DNA of 64,000 bases from Comamonadaceae bacterium (GCA_027488255.1 JAIYBZ010000026.1:1-64000), one strand, 5' to 3'; positions 25,496 through 34,572 are shown, counted from the first letter of the stretch. Made by a program: numbers and translations. Notes: generated from the letters alone by a model not told the origin.

Positions 25496-26476
25496 ATGTC
25501 CCACTTCAACCGCCGTCAACTGCTGCAATCCATCGCCCTCAGCGCCCTGCCCGTCACTTGGGCCCAAGCCCAAAGCGCCTTCCCTTCCAAGGCCCTGCGC
25601 ATCGTGGTGCCCTTTGGTGCTGGGGGTGTGGCCGACCTGACGGTGCGAGCCGTTGCGCAAAAGCTGTCGGACAATTTGAGGCAACCCGTCATCGTCGACA
25701 ACCGGCCTGGTGCGGGCGGCATTGTGGCGGGCGAACTGGTGGCCAAAGCCGCGCCCGATGGACACACTTTGTTGTTGATGTCGAACGGCACGGCCGTGAG
25801 TGCGGGCTTGTTCAAATCGCTGCCCTACAACACGCGCACCGACTTCGCGCCGGTCTCGCTGTTGGGCTTGTTTGACATTGCCATCGTTGTGCCCGACTCA
25901 TCGCCCTACAAAACTTTGGCCGAGTTGGTGAGTTATGGCCGCGCCAATCCCGGCAAGCTCAACATCGGCACCATCAACATCGGCAGCACGCAGCATTTGG
26001 CGGCCGAACTTTTTCGCACCCAAGCCAACTTGATCAGCCAGATCATTCCCTACAACGGCACTCCTGCCGTCATCAACGCCTTGCGCGGCGGACAGGTGGA
26101 TGTGGTGGTGGAAATCTTGGGGCCGCTCAAGCCGCAAATCAATGCCAAGGCCGTTCGCTTGCTGGGCGTCATGGGCGCCAGCCGCCCCAAAGACCTGCCC
26201 CAAGTGCCGGTGGTGCGCGAGTTGCCGGGCCTGAGCAGTTTCAATGTGTCTTCTTGGAACGCCTTGGCGGCGCCGGGCAAAACGCCAAAAGACGTGGTCG
26301 ACCGACTCAGCGCCGAAGTGGCCAAAGTGCTGGCCGACCCCGAGATGGTGCAGCGATTGGCCGGCTTCAATGTCGAGGCCAAAGCCAGCAGCCCCGCGCA
26401 ACTGGCGCAACTGCTGGACAGCGACATCAAGCGCTGGGGCGAAGTGATTCAAAAAGCAGGCATCCCGCAGCAATAA
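25496..26476 (+). CDS. Orphan Bug/TctC-family solute-binding protein
   Basis: A 326-residue periplasmic receptor. The start MSHFNRRQLLQSIALSALPV gives a Tat-like twin-Arg leader ending AQA. The mature sequence shows the Bug signature regions: IVVPFGAGGVADLTVRAVA, VDNRPGAGGIVAGELVAKA and NPGKLNIGTINIGSTQHLAAELF. No TctA or TctB gene adjoins it, as is common for the many Bug paralogues in Burkholderiales. Ligand unknown; carboxylates, nicotinate or amino acids are all known in the family. Confidence 0.9.
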   Translation: MSHFNRRQLLQSIALSALPVTWAQAQSAFPSKALRIVVPFGAGGVADLTVRAVAQKLSDNLRQPVIVDNRPGAGGIVAGELVAKAAPDGHTLLLMSNGTAVSAGLFKSLPYNTRTDFAPVSLLGLFDIAIVVPDSSPYKTLAELVSYGRANPGKLNIGTINIGSTQHLAAELFRTQANLISQIIPYNGTPAVINALRGGQVDVVVEILGPLKPQINAKAVRLLGVMGASRPKDLPQVPVVRELPGLSSFNVSSWNALAAPGKTPKDVVDRLSAEVAKVLADPEMVQRLAGFNVEAKASSPAQLAQLLDSDIKRWGEVIQKAGIPQQ

Positions 26477-26523
26477 GGCATCGCTGGGCATTTAGCTGGG
26501 TGCGCAGGAGTGCTCAGCCAATC

Positions 26524-27714
26524 TCAGTCGTCGAGGCCGCCCACCGACATCACATCCCAGCAGGCGCCCATGGTGTGGTAATCCACCTTGCCTGCGGGTG
26601 ATTTGGTGTTTTCAAGCTTTCCACCGTCGGCACTCAAAATGCGAAACCACGCACCATGCTCGTGGTCAATCATGTGCGCCCAGCTCCATGCCCACAGGTC
26701 TTGGTATTGCTTTAAAAACGCGGCGTCGCCGGTGTGCCGCCACAAACGCCACGCACTGGCAAATGACTCGGCCTGCACCCAAAAATATTTGTCGGTGTCA
26801 CAGGGCGAATGGTCGGGGGCAAAACCATAAATCAGCCCCCCATGCTGCGTGTCCCAGCCATGCCGGTAAGCGGCCAGTTGCAAGTGCACGGCCCGGTCGA
26901 CCCAACGCGCGTTGGGCCGAAATTGGTGGGCGATCATGAGCAATTTGGCCCATTCGGTTTGGTGGCCTGTTTGAAAGCCCCAAGGCTTGAAGATGTTGCC
27001 AGGGTTGTCTTTGTTGTAGTCCCAATCAACACGCCAATCGGCGTGGTAATGCTCCCAGACCAAGTCGCCGGATTGGGCGGCAAGCTCAAAAGCAAAGCGC
27101 TCGATCAACATTTCAGCCCGATTGAGGTAACGCGCGTCGCCGGTGAATTCGTGCGCTGCCAAACAGGCTTCACACATGTGCATATTGGCGTTTTGTCCGC
27201 GGTAGTCCAACAGCGTGCCCTCAGGCGTGATCTCGTCGGCATAGGCCCGGTCTGCGGGCTTGAAAAACGCATCGTTCATGCGGTCAAAGGCTTCGGCCAC
27301 GTCTTCGCGGGTGGCGCAGCCCACGCTGAAGGCATGGGCCTTGGCCAACAACACAAAGGCCTGGCCATAGGCCATCACCGTGGCGTCTTCAATCTTGCCG
27401 TGGTTCACCGTCCACGCGTACAAGCCATTGGGCAAGCGAAACGCCTCTAAATGCGCCAACCCGTGCCGCGCCCAATCGGCCACAGCGGCGCGGCCGGTGT
27501 GCCGACGGGCCATGGCGCCATTGAAAACAAACCGGGTGGCACTGACCAAGTGCCGATGCGTGCGGTTGTAGACCGTGCCGTCGTCTAGAAAGTAATGGAA
27601 AAAACCCCCTTCAGGGTCGACCGCGCGGGGCTCGTAAAACTGCAAGGTCTTGGCCACGTGCGCTTCTAAAAAACGCCGACTTTGAAAATTCGCCACAAAT
27701 TTCTCCACAACCAT
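26524..27714 (-). CDS. AGE-family sugar epimerase/isomerase
   Basis: A 396-residue cytoplasmic (alpha/alpha)6-barrel enzyme of the N-acylglucosamine 2-epimerase family. Recognisable parts are GGFFHYFLDDGTVYNRTHRHLVSATRFVF in its N-terminal third (only parts cited: RHLVSATRFVF), MHMCEACLAAHEFTGDARYL and PWGFQTGHQTEWAKLLMIA. Family members epimerise N-acylglucosamine or isomerise mannose to fructose. Being in a sugar ABC operon with a glycosidase and without NagA/NagC-type genes, mannose isomerase is the more likely activity; this is inference. Last gene of the operon, 12 bp after the LacI gene. Confidence 0.85.
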   Translation of the reverse strand: MVVEKFVANFQSRRFLEAHVAKTLQFYEPRAVDPEGGFFHYFLDDGTVYNRTHRHLVSATRFVFNGAMARRHTGRAAVADWARHGLAHLEAFRLPNGLYAWTVNHGKIEDATVMAYGQAFVLLAKAHAFSVGCATREDVAEAFDRMNDAFFKPADRAYADEITPEGTLLDYRGQNANMHMCEACLAAHEFTGDARYLNRAEMLIERFAFELAAQSGDLVWEHYHADWRVDWDYNKDNPGNIFKPWGFQTGHQTEWAKLLMIAHQFRPNARWVDRAVHLQLAAYRHGWDTQHGGLIYGFAPDHSPCDTDKYFWVQAESFASAWRLWRHTGDAAFLKQYQDLWAWSWAHMIDHEHGAWFRILSADGGKLENTKSPAGKVDYHTMGACWDVMSVGGLDD

Positions 27715-27725
27715 CTTCTATATAT

Positions 27726-28778
27726 TTAACGGGAACCGAGGCCTCCAGGGGCATCAGGCGCAACAGGGGCATCGGACGATCTGGGCACCAAGACCACGGG
27801 CTCAAGGTAGTGCAAAGACTCGGGGGCCTCACTGGCCATCACCGACAACAACACTTGTCCGAGATGCTGGCCGTTTTCAAAAATGCGGTGCTCAATGGTG
27901 GACAGCGGTGGGTTGCTGTAGCGCCCTGCATCGCTGTTGCCATAGCCCATGATGGACACATCGGCGCCCACCTTGAGGCCCAGCGCACGGCATGCCGCCA
28001 TGGCGCCAATGGCCATGGCATCGGTCGCGCACAACAAAGCGGTGGGCCGGTTGGGCAAGGCCAACAGGTGTTGCGCCATTGAAAAGCCGCCCGTTTCCGA
28101 CAAATGCCCGTGCACCATCAATTGCTCATCCACCGGCAATTGCGCTTGCTGCAAGGCACGCAAACAACCCTGCTGCCGCAACTGGGCAAAGGTGTATTCG
28201 GCAGGACCATTGAGCAAGGCAATGCGCCGGTGACCGAATGCAATTTGGCGTTGTGCCGCCATGAAAAACGCCATTTCGTTGTCGGTGTCCACCCAGGCGT
28301 GGCCCGTGCTGTTGTCGCAGCGGCCATAAGTGACAAAAGGTTTTTGATGCTCAAACATCAAGGCCACCCGCTGATCGACCAAGCGGGTTCGCACAATCAC
28401 AAAGGCATCAAACCAAGCACTGCGCAAAAAGTTTTCGTAAACCCTGCGCTCTTGTTCAGGAGTAGAGGTGGCCGTAGTCGTGGCCATCAGGCTGTAACCC
28501 GCGGGCTCCAACACGCTGGAGGTGCCGCCCAACAAGCTCGAATACATCGAGTCAATGAACTGCCCGCCTTCGGGCGAAGTGGGCAACACCACCCCGATGG
28601 CGCCCGACTTGCCCGACTTGAGTCTTCGGGCGCCGGGGTGCGGTTTGTAGCCCAAGGCCTGTGCGCGCTCCATGACCCGAAGCCGCGTGGCTTCGGCCAC
28701 ATCGGTGTAACCATTGAGGGCGCGCGAGACGGTGGATACCGACAAGCCAAGATCTTGAGCCAAGTGAACAATAGACAT
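27726..28778 (-). CDS. LacI-family transcriptional regulator
   Basis: A 350-residue regulator with an N-terminal LacI helix-turn-helix (VHLAQDLGLSVSTVSRALNG, hinge region ALGYKPHPGARRLKSGKSG) and a periplasmic-binding-like effector domain (~60-335). It lies inside the glycoside operon between the glycosidase and the epimerase, so it probably controls this operon locally. The palindrome TAACCGGTTA upstream of the first gene has the central CG expected for a LacI-type operator. Confidence 0.93.
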   Translation of the reverse strand: MSIVHLAQDLGLSVSTVSRALNGYTDVAEATRLRVMERAQALGYKPHPGARRLKSGKSGAIGVVLPTSPEGGQFIDSMYSSLLGGTSSVLEPAGYSLMATTTATSTPEQERRVYENFLRSAWFDAFVIVRTRLVDQRVALMFEHQKPFVTYGRCDNSTGHAWVDTDNEMAFFMAAQRQIAFGHRRIALLNGPAEYTFAQLRQQGCLRALQQAQLPVDEQLMVHGHLSETGGFSMAQHLLALPNRPTALLCATDAMAIGAMAACRALGLKVGADVSIMGYGNSDAGRYSNPPLSTIEHRIFENGQHLGQVLLSVMASEAPESLHYLEPVVLVPRSSDAPVAPDAPGGLGSR

Positions 28779-28808
28779 GGCCGGAATATTAACCAGTCCA
28801 CCGCACCT

Positions 28809-30119
28809 TCAAGTGACTTCCAAAACGGGGGCGTTGTCCATCGTCAAAAATTCAATCACCATGGCCGCCGTCCAAGTGAAGGTGCCGCCGCCACAAGCCT
28901 CGCCCGTCATGGGGTGGTAATACTCAGAGCAACCGCTGGCCTCAATGCACTTGAAGCTGGCATCGATCAAACGCTGGGTCAAAGCGGATTGGCCTGCTTG
29001 GCGCAAGCCCACAATCAACAAAAAATTAATGATCAACCACGACGGGCCGCGCCAATATCGTTTACCGTCAAAGCGTGCATCGTTCGGGTCCATGCTGCAC
29101 ACACCAAAAGGCGCTTGGTCAAGCCAAGCATTCAGCTTTTTTGACAGATCGACCACGTGGGGGTGCTTGGCGGGCAACACCAACAAAGGCAACAAGCCGC
29201 CCACACTGGCACTTTGCACACGTTGTCCGGTGCGCCGATTCCAACAAGCGTATTGACCCAACTCGGCATGCCACAAGGTGTCCATGGCGGCAATCGAGCG
29301 CGCAGCGCGCGCACTGAGTCGTTGCGCCAAATCGGGTTCGCCCAGCTGCGTTGCCAAGCGCGCCAACGCCAACTCGGAATGAATCAAGATGGCATTGAAA
29401 CCAGGGTCGACCACTTGGAATGGCGAGGCATCGTGCAAACGGGTGTTGTCCCATTTCAAAGCCCGGAAGCACTCGAGCAAGGCCACATAACGGTCGTACT
29501 CAAAGGCAGTGGGTCGCTGGCTGGCATCCACGTGGGTGGTGTCGCGCCGCTGGTAAGGCGCAATGCCTTCGGTGGGCACTTGGGCCAATGCGTCGTCCCA
29601 ATCGCAGGAGTTGTCGCGACCCGACTCCCAAGGGTGCAACAGCGCCACCACGCCGGTGCCTTGCGGGTCGCGGCAACGGTAAAACCAGTCGTGCCAACGC
29701 ACCGCCGCGAACATCAGGGCGCGGCAACGCGATTCAGCACGGGGGCTCTGGGCATCCCGCAACAACAATTGCTCCAGCACCATGCCCAAGACCGGCGGCT
29801 GGGTGATGCCGGAAGTCGGCGTGGGCCGTCCGGTCTGCCACACCTCAGGACCCGGAAAGTAGCCATCGTCTTTTTCATGAAACACAATGTGCGGCACCAT
29901 GCCATCGGGCCACTGGTGGGCCATCAGGGTTTCGACTTCTACCCATGCGCGGTCGGGGTCGATTCTGAATTGGCCCAAGGCCGTCAGACACGAATCCCAG
30001 TTCCACTGAAACGGGTACAAGCCGTGGGTCGGCACGGTGTAATGGCCTTTGTCATTGAGTCGCAAAATGCGCTCGGCCTCTTGCAGCATGGCTTCTGTGT
30101 TCATGGCGTCTGACTTCAT
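28809..30119 (-). CDS. MGH1/GH63-like glycoside hydrolase
   Basis: A 436-residue cytoplasmic protein (start MKSDAMNTEAM, no signal peptide) with an (alpha/alpha)6-barrel type sequence. Landmarks are FQWNWDSCLTALGQF, WESGRDNSCDWDDALAQ, RGPSWLIINFLLIVGL and GEACGGGTFTWTAAMVIEFL, which resemble GH63-type mannosylglycerate or glucosylglycerate hydrolases and other trehalase-like enzymes. Acid and base candidates are Asp in the WDS motif and the Glu near the C-terminus, but I cannot assign them firmly. Gene order after an importer suggests it cleaves the imported small glycoside inside the cell. It begins seven bases after the ATPase stop. Confidence 0.8.
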   Translation of the reverse strand: MKSDAMNTEAMLQEAERILRLNDKGHYTVPTHGLYPFQWNWDSCLTALGQFRIDPDRAWVEVETLMAHQWPDGMVPHIVFHEKDDGYFPGPEVWQTGRPTPTSGITQPPVLGMVLEQLLLRDAQSPRAESRCRALMFAAVRWHDWFYRCRDPQGTGVVALLHPWESGRDNSCDWDDALAQVPTEGIAPYQRRDTTHVDASQRPTAFEYDRYVALLECFRALKWDNTRLHDASPFQVVDPGFNAILIHSELALARLATQLGEPDLAQRLSARAARSIAAMDTLWHAELGQYACWNRRTGQRVQSASVGGLLPLLVLPAKHPHVVDLSKKLNAWLDQAPFGVCSMDPNDARFDGKRYWRGPSWLIINFLLIVGLRQAGQSALTQRLIDASFKCIEASGCSEYYHPMTGEACGGGTFTWTAAMVIEFLTMDNAPVLEVT

Positions 30120-30126
30120 GGTTGAT

Positions 30127-31170
30127 TCATCCAACTTTGACCATTCGACCGGCAGCGTCATACCAACGGATGCGGGACAAATCGGGTTGTAGGTGCAACA
30201 TTTGTTTGGCCGTCAGCGCCATCTCTGAGGGCAATGCGGCGCGGAAAACGCCCTGCTCTTGCAAGGCCGTGACCAGGGTGTGTGCGCCCAGTGGCTCAAT
30301 CACATCGGCTTGCAATTTCAGCCCTGACTCGGCGGGGTGCAGGTCTTCAGGGCGCACGCCCATCGTGAGTTCGGTGTGCCCGGCAGGGCCCGACAAGCGC
30401 ATACCGGCCACCTCAAACACCCCGTCTTGCATCGCCTTGGCGGGCAAGAAGTTCATGGGTGGGTTGCCGATGAAGCCCGCGACAAACGTGGTGGCGGGAT
30501 TGCGGTAAATCTCAATCGGGGTGTCGCACTGAACAATCACGCCTTGGTCCATGATGGCGATGCGATCGGCCAAGCTCATGGCTTCCACTTGGTCGTGCGT
30601 GACATAAATGGTGCTGGCTTGACTCTTGGCCAAAATGGTTTTGAGCTCGGCACGCATCTCCAGTCTGAGCAACGCATCCAAGTTGGACAAAGGCTCGTCC
30701 ATCAAAATCACTTTGGGCTCGACCGCCAAAGCACGGGCCAATGCCACGCGTTGGCGTTGGCCGCCCGACAACTGACCCGAATAACGGTGAAGCAAGGCTT
30801 CCAGGTGCACCAACTCGGCCACTTCTTGCACTTTTTGCTGCACCAAATTTTGCGGTTTTTTCTGCATGCGCAGGCCAAATGCGATGTTTTCAAAAACGGT
30901 CAGGTGTGGAAACACCGCGTAGTTTTGAAACACCATCGACAAGCCGCGGTCTCGGGGTGCCAAATCGTCAATGCGCTGCTCGCCCACATGAATTTGCCCC
31001 ACATCGGCCGTCTCCAGACCGGCCATGATGCGCAGCAAGGTGGACTTGCCGCAACCAGAGGCGCCCAGCAAGACCAAAAATTCTTGGTCGGCGATGTGCA
31101 GATCGATGCCCTTCAAGGCTTTGAAATCGCCAAAGGATTTTTCGATGTTTTGAATGTGAATTTGGGCCAT
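30127..31170 (-). CDS. Sugar ABC transporter ATP-binding protein (UgpC/MalK type)
   Basis: A 347-residue cytoplasmic ATPase with Walker A LGASGCGKST, Q-loop MVFQNYAVFPHLTV, signature LSGGQRQRVALARALA, Walker B VILMDEPLSNLDALLR, and a C-terminal TOBE-like regulatory region (~230-340). The ATG start MAQIHIQNIEK is preferred; a TTG three codons earlier overlaps the permease stop as TTGA and cannot be excluded. Serves the two permeases directly upstream. Confidence 0.93.
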   Translation of the reverse strand: MAQIHIQNIEKSFGDFKALKGIDLHIADQEFLVLLGASGCGKSTLLRIMAGLETADVGQIHVGEQRIDDLAPRDRGLSMVFQNYAVFPHLTVFENIAFGLRMQKKPQNLVQQKVQEVAELVHLEALLHRYSGQLSGGQRQRVALARALAVEPKVILMDEPLSNLDALLRLEMRAELKTILAKSQASTIYVTHDQVEAMSLADRIAIMDQGVIVQCDTPIEIYRNPATTFVAGFIGNPPMNFLPAKAMQDGVFEVAGMRLSGPAGHTELTMGVRPEDLHPAESGLKLQADVIEPLGAHTLVTALQEQGVFRAALPSEMALTAKQMLHLQPDLSRIRWYDAAGRMVKVG

Positions 31171-31175
31171 GGTGT

Positions 31176-32009
31176 TCAACGGTTAGAAATGCCCCACATG
31201 GCGAACATGTGCTTGCGAATCAGAAACATAAAAATAGCGGCCGGCAACACCAACAAGGCGCCGCCTGCAAACTTCAAATGCAATGGCGCATAGTCCAAAC
31301 TTTGCAACAAGAGGGCTGTGAGCGTTCTGTTTTGTACCGTCAGCACCGAGGCGGCAAACACCTCATTCCAAGAGATGATGAACGCAAACACCGCCGAGGC
31401 CACCATTCCAGGGAATGCCAATGGCAAGACCACGCGGCGAAAGGCCTGAAATTTGTTGCAACCAAAAACCCATGCGGCTTCTTCCAGCTCAACGGGAATG
31501 CCCGAGAACAAGGAGTAGGTGATCAATACCGAGAAGGGCAAGGCCAACATGGTGTGCACCAGCGCCAGCCCCACCAAGGAATCGTCAATGCCCAAACGGA
31601 TGAAATACACCGTCAAAGGCAAGGCCAACAAGGGCAAGGGGAACGCGCGCGTCAGCATGATGAGCATGCGGAAACCATTTTTTCCCTTGAACTCGTAACG
31701 CGCCAAGGCATAGCCGGCGGGGGCTCCCAATGAAATGGCGCCCACCATGGTCAACAGCGCTACGGCCAAGGAATTCAACAGCGACTTCAACACCCCGTCG
31801 TAGTCCAACAGGTACTGGATGCTGCCCATGTCAACGCCGGGCAACCATTTTTTTGGGAACGAGTTGACCGCCTCGGGGGTGGACAAAGCATTGACCAACA
31901 AAAAATAAATCGGCAAAGCCACCCACAAGCAGGCGAAGGTGGCTCCGGTCAGCAGCACCAAACGGTTGCGGCGCTGTCGTTGCGCCAAAGTGATCACTTG
32001 GCGGCTCAT
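31176..32009 (-). CDS. Sugar ABC transporter permease, MalG-like
   Basis: A 277-residue inner-membrane protein with six hydrophobic segments. The EAA loop is visible around EEAAWVFGCNKFQAFRRVV followed by PLAFPGMVAS, typical of carbohydrate importers. It overlaps the MalF-like gene by four bases, so the two channel halves are made together. Confidence 0.93.
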   Translation of the reverse strand: MSRQVITLAQRQRRNRLVLLTGATFACLWVALPIYFLLVNALSTPEAVNSFPKKWLPGVDMGSIQYLLDYDGVLKSLLNSLAVALLTMVGAISLGAPAGYALARYEFKGKNGFRMLIMLTRAFPLPLLALPLTVYFIRLGIDDSLVGLALVHTMLALPFSVLITYSLFSGIPVELEEAAWVFGCNKFQAFRRVVLPLAFPGMVASAVFAFIISWNEVFAASVLTVQNRTLTALLLQSLDYAPLHLKFAGGALLVLPAAIFMFLIRKHMFAMWGISNR

Positions 32010-32854
32010 GCGGTGGCTCCTGCGGGGGTGCGCAAGACACGCAGATAAATGAGGGTGGAGATGATCGATATGCCCAAGATCACCATGGCCATGGCGGCCG
32101 CCACTGGGCCGTCTTGTAAATTGAATTGCCAGTTGTAGGTTTCGCTCATCAGCACCGGGAATTTGGTGCCCGACAAAGCGGCCACCACGGCAAACACTTC
32201 AAAAGCCAAAATCGTGCGCAAGATCAAGGCGGTTTGCAAACTGGGCTTGAGCAAAGGCAAGGTCACGTGTCTGAACTTTTGCCAAGCGCTGGCGCCAAAA
32301 ACATCGGCCGCCTCGCCGTATTCTTTGGGGATCAGCCCCATGCCTGAAACCAAAATCACCAAGACGATGGCGGTGGCGCGCCAGACCTCGGCCAAGACCA
32401 CCGCCACCAGCATGCTGCCGGTGTTTTGAAATGCCAAAAAGTTGTAGGGCTCGGTCATGCCGCCCGCTGTCACCAAGAACGAATTCAGAAAACCCGTTTG
32501 CTCAAAAATGGCCAGCCAAATGATGCCTGCGGCCAAATCAGAAATGCCCAAGGGCACCGTCCACACATACAACAACAGGTCACGGCCTTTGCGGATTTGG
32601 CTCAGCATTTGGGCCATCGCCAAGGCCATCAACAGCTGCAAGGGAATCACCAAGGCCGCCAGCCACAACGTGTTTTTCAGGGCGGGCGCAAACTTCCAGT
32701 GCTCGGTCATGACCTGGAAAGCCTTCAGCGAAAACTGACCCTGAGCGCCACCAAAAGCCAGGCTCGCCACGCCATAAAACGGCACGACAAACAGCGCTAC
32801 CGTGAACAACAAGGCAGGCGCAATCAGCCAATAAGGAAGCAGGCGTTGTTTCAT
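32006..32854 (-). CDS. Sugar ABC transporter permease, MalF-like
   Basis: A 282-residue inner-membrane protein starting MKQRLLPYWLIAPALLFTVA with about six transmembrane segments and an EAA loop at EYGEAADVFGASAWQKFRHV then TLPLLKPSL. Pairs with the MalG-like subunit. A 181-bp spacer containing a stem-loop separates it from the binding-protein gene upstream. Confidence 0.93.
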   Translation of the reverse strand: MKQRLLPYWLIAPALLFTVALFVVPFYGVASLAFGGAQGQFSLKAFQVMTEHWKFAPALKNTLWLAALVIPLQLLMALAMAQMLSQIRKGRDLLLYVWTVPLGISDLAAGIIWLAIFEQTGFLNSFLVTAGGMTEPYNFLAFQNTGSMLVAVVLAEVWRATAIVLVILVSGMGLIPKEYGEAADVFGASAWQKFRHVTLPLLKPSLQTALILRTILAFEVFAVVAALSGTKFPVLMSETYNWQFNLQDGPVAAAMAMVILGISIISTLIYLRVLRTPAGATA

Positions 32855-32974
32855 CGCTTGAAGGGGTTGGCAAAAATCAGATCGGCTGCAGCAAGCTGCC
32901 GATGGGGGTGCTGAGCATTCTCGCCCGGCTTATTTCAGAGACAAAGTCGCACAGCAATGAGGGATGAGATCAGC

Positions 32975-32997
32975 CCAGTGTGCGCTGAGCACACTGG
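32975..32997 (-). other. Stem-loop after the sugar-binding-protein gene
   Basis: A 9-bp perfect stem CCAGTGTGC / GCACACTGG with a 5-base loop, in the 181-bp gap between the binding-protein gene and the permease genes. No T-run follows on the minus strand. Such hairpins often stabilise the upstream mRNA so that the receptor is made in excess; this role is inferred. The rest of the gap shows no gene. Confidence 0.55.
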
Positions 32998-33035
32998 CGC
33001 TGAATCATCGGATCAATTGCATTTCAAGCCAGAAA

Positions 33036-34313
33036 TCACTTCACAGGGCAAGCGCCTGCTGAAGGCTTGTCAGGCTCCCAGCAAGGGGCGTTGGCTTCCA
33101 CCATCAGCTTGCGCAAGACGCCGGCTTGCTCTTCCAACACCGCGCGCACGGGTTGACCCGCCAACACGATGCGCTCAAAGGTGTCAACATAGACTTGGTT
33201 GAACTTGCCGCCCAAGGCGCCTAAGCCCACTGGCAGCAAACCGGGGTTGGCATCGGCTGAACCCGCTTGCTTGCTGATGGCTTCAGAGGTGATGCGCACC
33301 GATGGCGGCATGTCGGCTGGAATCTTCACATCCACAGTGGGGAAGAAATTGGTGGCACGCAGTGTGGCCAATTGCACCTCGGGCGTCATCAGGTGAGCCA
33401 ACAATTTTTCAGCACCGGCTTTGTCGGGTGCGGTTTTTGGAATGGCCAAGCCGGCCAAAACCGGCATGAAGCCACGGCCTGTAGGGCCGCTTGGTGCGGG
33501 GAAGGCCACAAAATCATTGGGCTTGGCGTTGAAGGCATCGGCCAATCGTGCAATGTGGTCAAACGCCACCCAGACTTGCTCGTTTTTCAACGGCTCTTGC
33601 ATCTGGTTGAAACCGGTCGACGAAGCATGGGTGTATTTCCAGAGTTCTTTGAACATGTTCCAGCCGGCTTCAGCGCCTGCAGAGCGGTATTCCGTGACCA
33701 TGGAATCTGTGTACGAGGGGTACAAGTAGCCCTGGAAGAAGCGGTGCTTCAAACCTTGTGGGCCGGCAGGAAAGCCAAATTTGGGGCCACCTGTTTTTTC
33801 AGCCATGTTTTTAGACCAAGCCACCAATTGGTCGTAGGTGAGCTTGTTGATGTCTGCGCCAGCAGGCAAGTAAGGCAAGGCTTTCTTGTTGGCGGCCATG
33901 ACAAAAGTGGCTTGCATCCAGGGGATGTACTTTTGCTCGTTGGTGCCCAATTTACCCAATTTGACAAAAGCGGGGCTGACTTTGCCAGTGGCGTTCAGTT
34001 TGCTCAGGTCTTGCAGGTCTTTGGTGTTGCTGGACAAACCGCCATGCAAGGCGCCCAACAAGCCAATCGAGCCCTTTCCGGCTTGCAACTCGGCATTGAG
34101 TCGGGTGAAGTACGGACCATCGTTGTTGGTCACAAATTCAACGGGCACGGGGCTGTTTTTCAAGACAATTTCGCGGATGTCTTTTTGCTCGTTGACCGGG
34201 GTGGCCTGTGTTGACCAAAACAAGACCGATTGCGCGTTGACCGAGGCGGCGGCCAACAACGACAGTCCGATGCCACCCAGCACCTGCGCGGCGGCACGTT
34301 TCATGTGTTTCAT
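33036..34313 (-). CDS. Sugar ABC transporter substrate-binding protein (family 1)
   Basis: A 425-residue periplasmic receptor, first gene of the glycoside operon. The signal peptide runs MKHMKRAAAQVLGGIGLSLL to about VNAQ. The ATG at 34313 has GGAG six to ten bases upstream. The mature part has the extracellular-binding-protein layout (LFWSTQATPVNEQKDIREIV, LLGALHGGLSSNTKDL, AFDHIARLADAF). Two Cys near the C-terminus (APCWEPDKPSAGACPVK) could form a disulphide. Ligand unknown; the neighbours suggest a small glycoside such as mannosyl- or glucosylglycerate. Confidence 0.92.
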   Translation of the reverse strand: MKHMKRAAAQVLGGIGLSLLAAASVNAQSVLFWSTQATPVNEQKDIREIVLKNSPVPVEFVTNNDGPYFTRLNAELQAGKGSIGLLGALHGGLSSNTKDLQDLSKLNATGKVSPAFVKLGKLGTNEQKYIPWMQATFVMAANKKALPYLPAGADINKLTYDQLVAWSKNMAEKTGGPKFGFPAGPQGLKHRFFQGYLYPSYTDSMVTEYRSAGAEAGWNMFKELWKYTHASSTGFNQMQEPLKNEQVWVAFDHIARLADAFNAKPNDFVAFPAPSGPTGRGFMPVLAGLAIPKTAPDKAGAEKLLAHLMTPEVQLATLRATNFFPTVDVKIPADMPPSVRITSEAISKQAGSADANPGLLPVGLGALGGKFNQVYVDTFERIVLAGQPVRAVLEEQAGVLRKLMVEANAPCWEPDKPSAGACPVK

Positions 34314-34355
34314 CCCATTCTCCTTGTGCTCTGTTGGGCAAAATGGCCCGTTCAG

Positions 34356-34392
34356 TAACCGGTTAAAAACTTTCCAAAATCGTTTTTGGAAA
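34356..34392. promoter_or_regulatory. Candidate LacI-type operator and second palindrome before the glycoside operon
   Basis: TAACCGGTTA (34356-34365) is a perfect 10-bp palindrome with the central CG typical of LacI-family sites. Right next to it, TTTCCAAAA (34371-34379) and TTTTGGAAA (34384-34392) form a perfect 9-bp inverted repeat with a 4-base spacer. Both lie 43-80 bp upstream of the receptor start codon. The regulator encoded at 27726-28778 is the obvious candidate to bind. Confidence 0.6.
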
Positions 34393-34471
34393 TCGCAGTA
34401 TCTTCAAATGAGGAGGCAAAAAAAAGGGGGTTTACCCTCAATTTCGCCTTTTCCTGCACGGGATCACAGAG

Positions 34472-34522
34472 CTGACTGAACTGACTGAACTGACTGAACT
34501 GACTGAACTGACTGAACTGACC
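34472..34522. repeat. Tandem repeat of the 9-mer CTGACTGAA, five full copies plus a partial
   Basis: Five perfect head-to-tail copies (34472-34516) followed by CTGAC. It is non-coding, between the glycoside operon promoter region and the terminator of the next gene. Within each unit the sequence TGACTGA-like steps repeat, so it is prone to slippage. The flanking 34393-34471 and 34523-34572 show no gene. Confidence 0.9.
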
Positions 34523-34572
34523 GCACCCTTCCCCCCCTCCGAACCATCCGAAGCCAGTGAATGTCAGCCAAG

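Noticed and set aside
34472-34522. CRISPR array
   Set aside because: The repeat unit is only 9 bp with no spacers between copies and no cas genes nearby.
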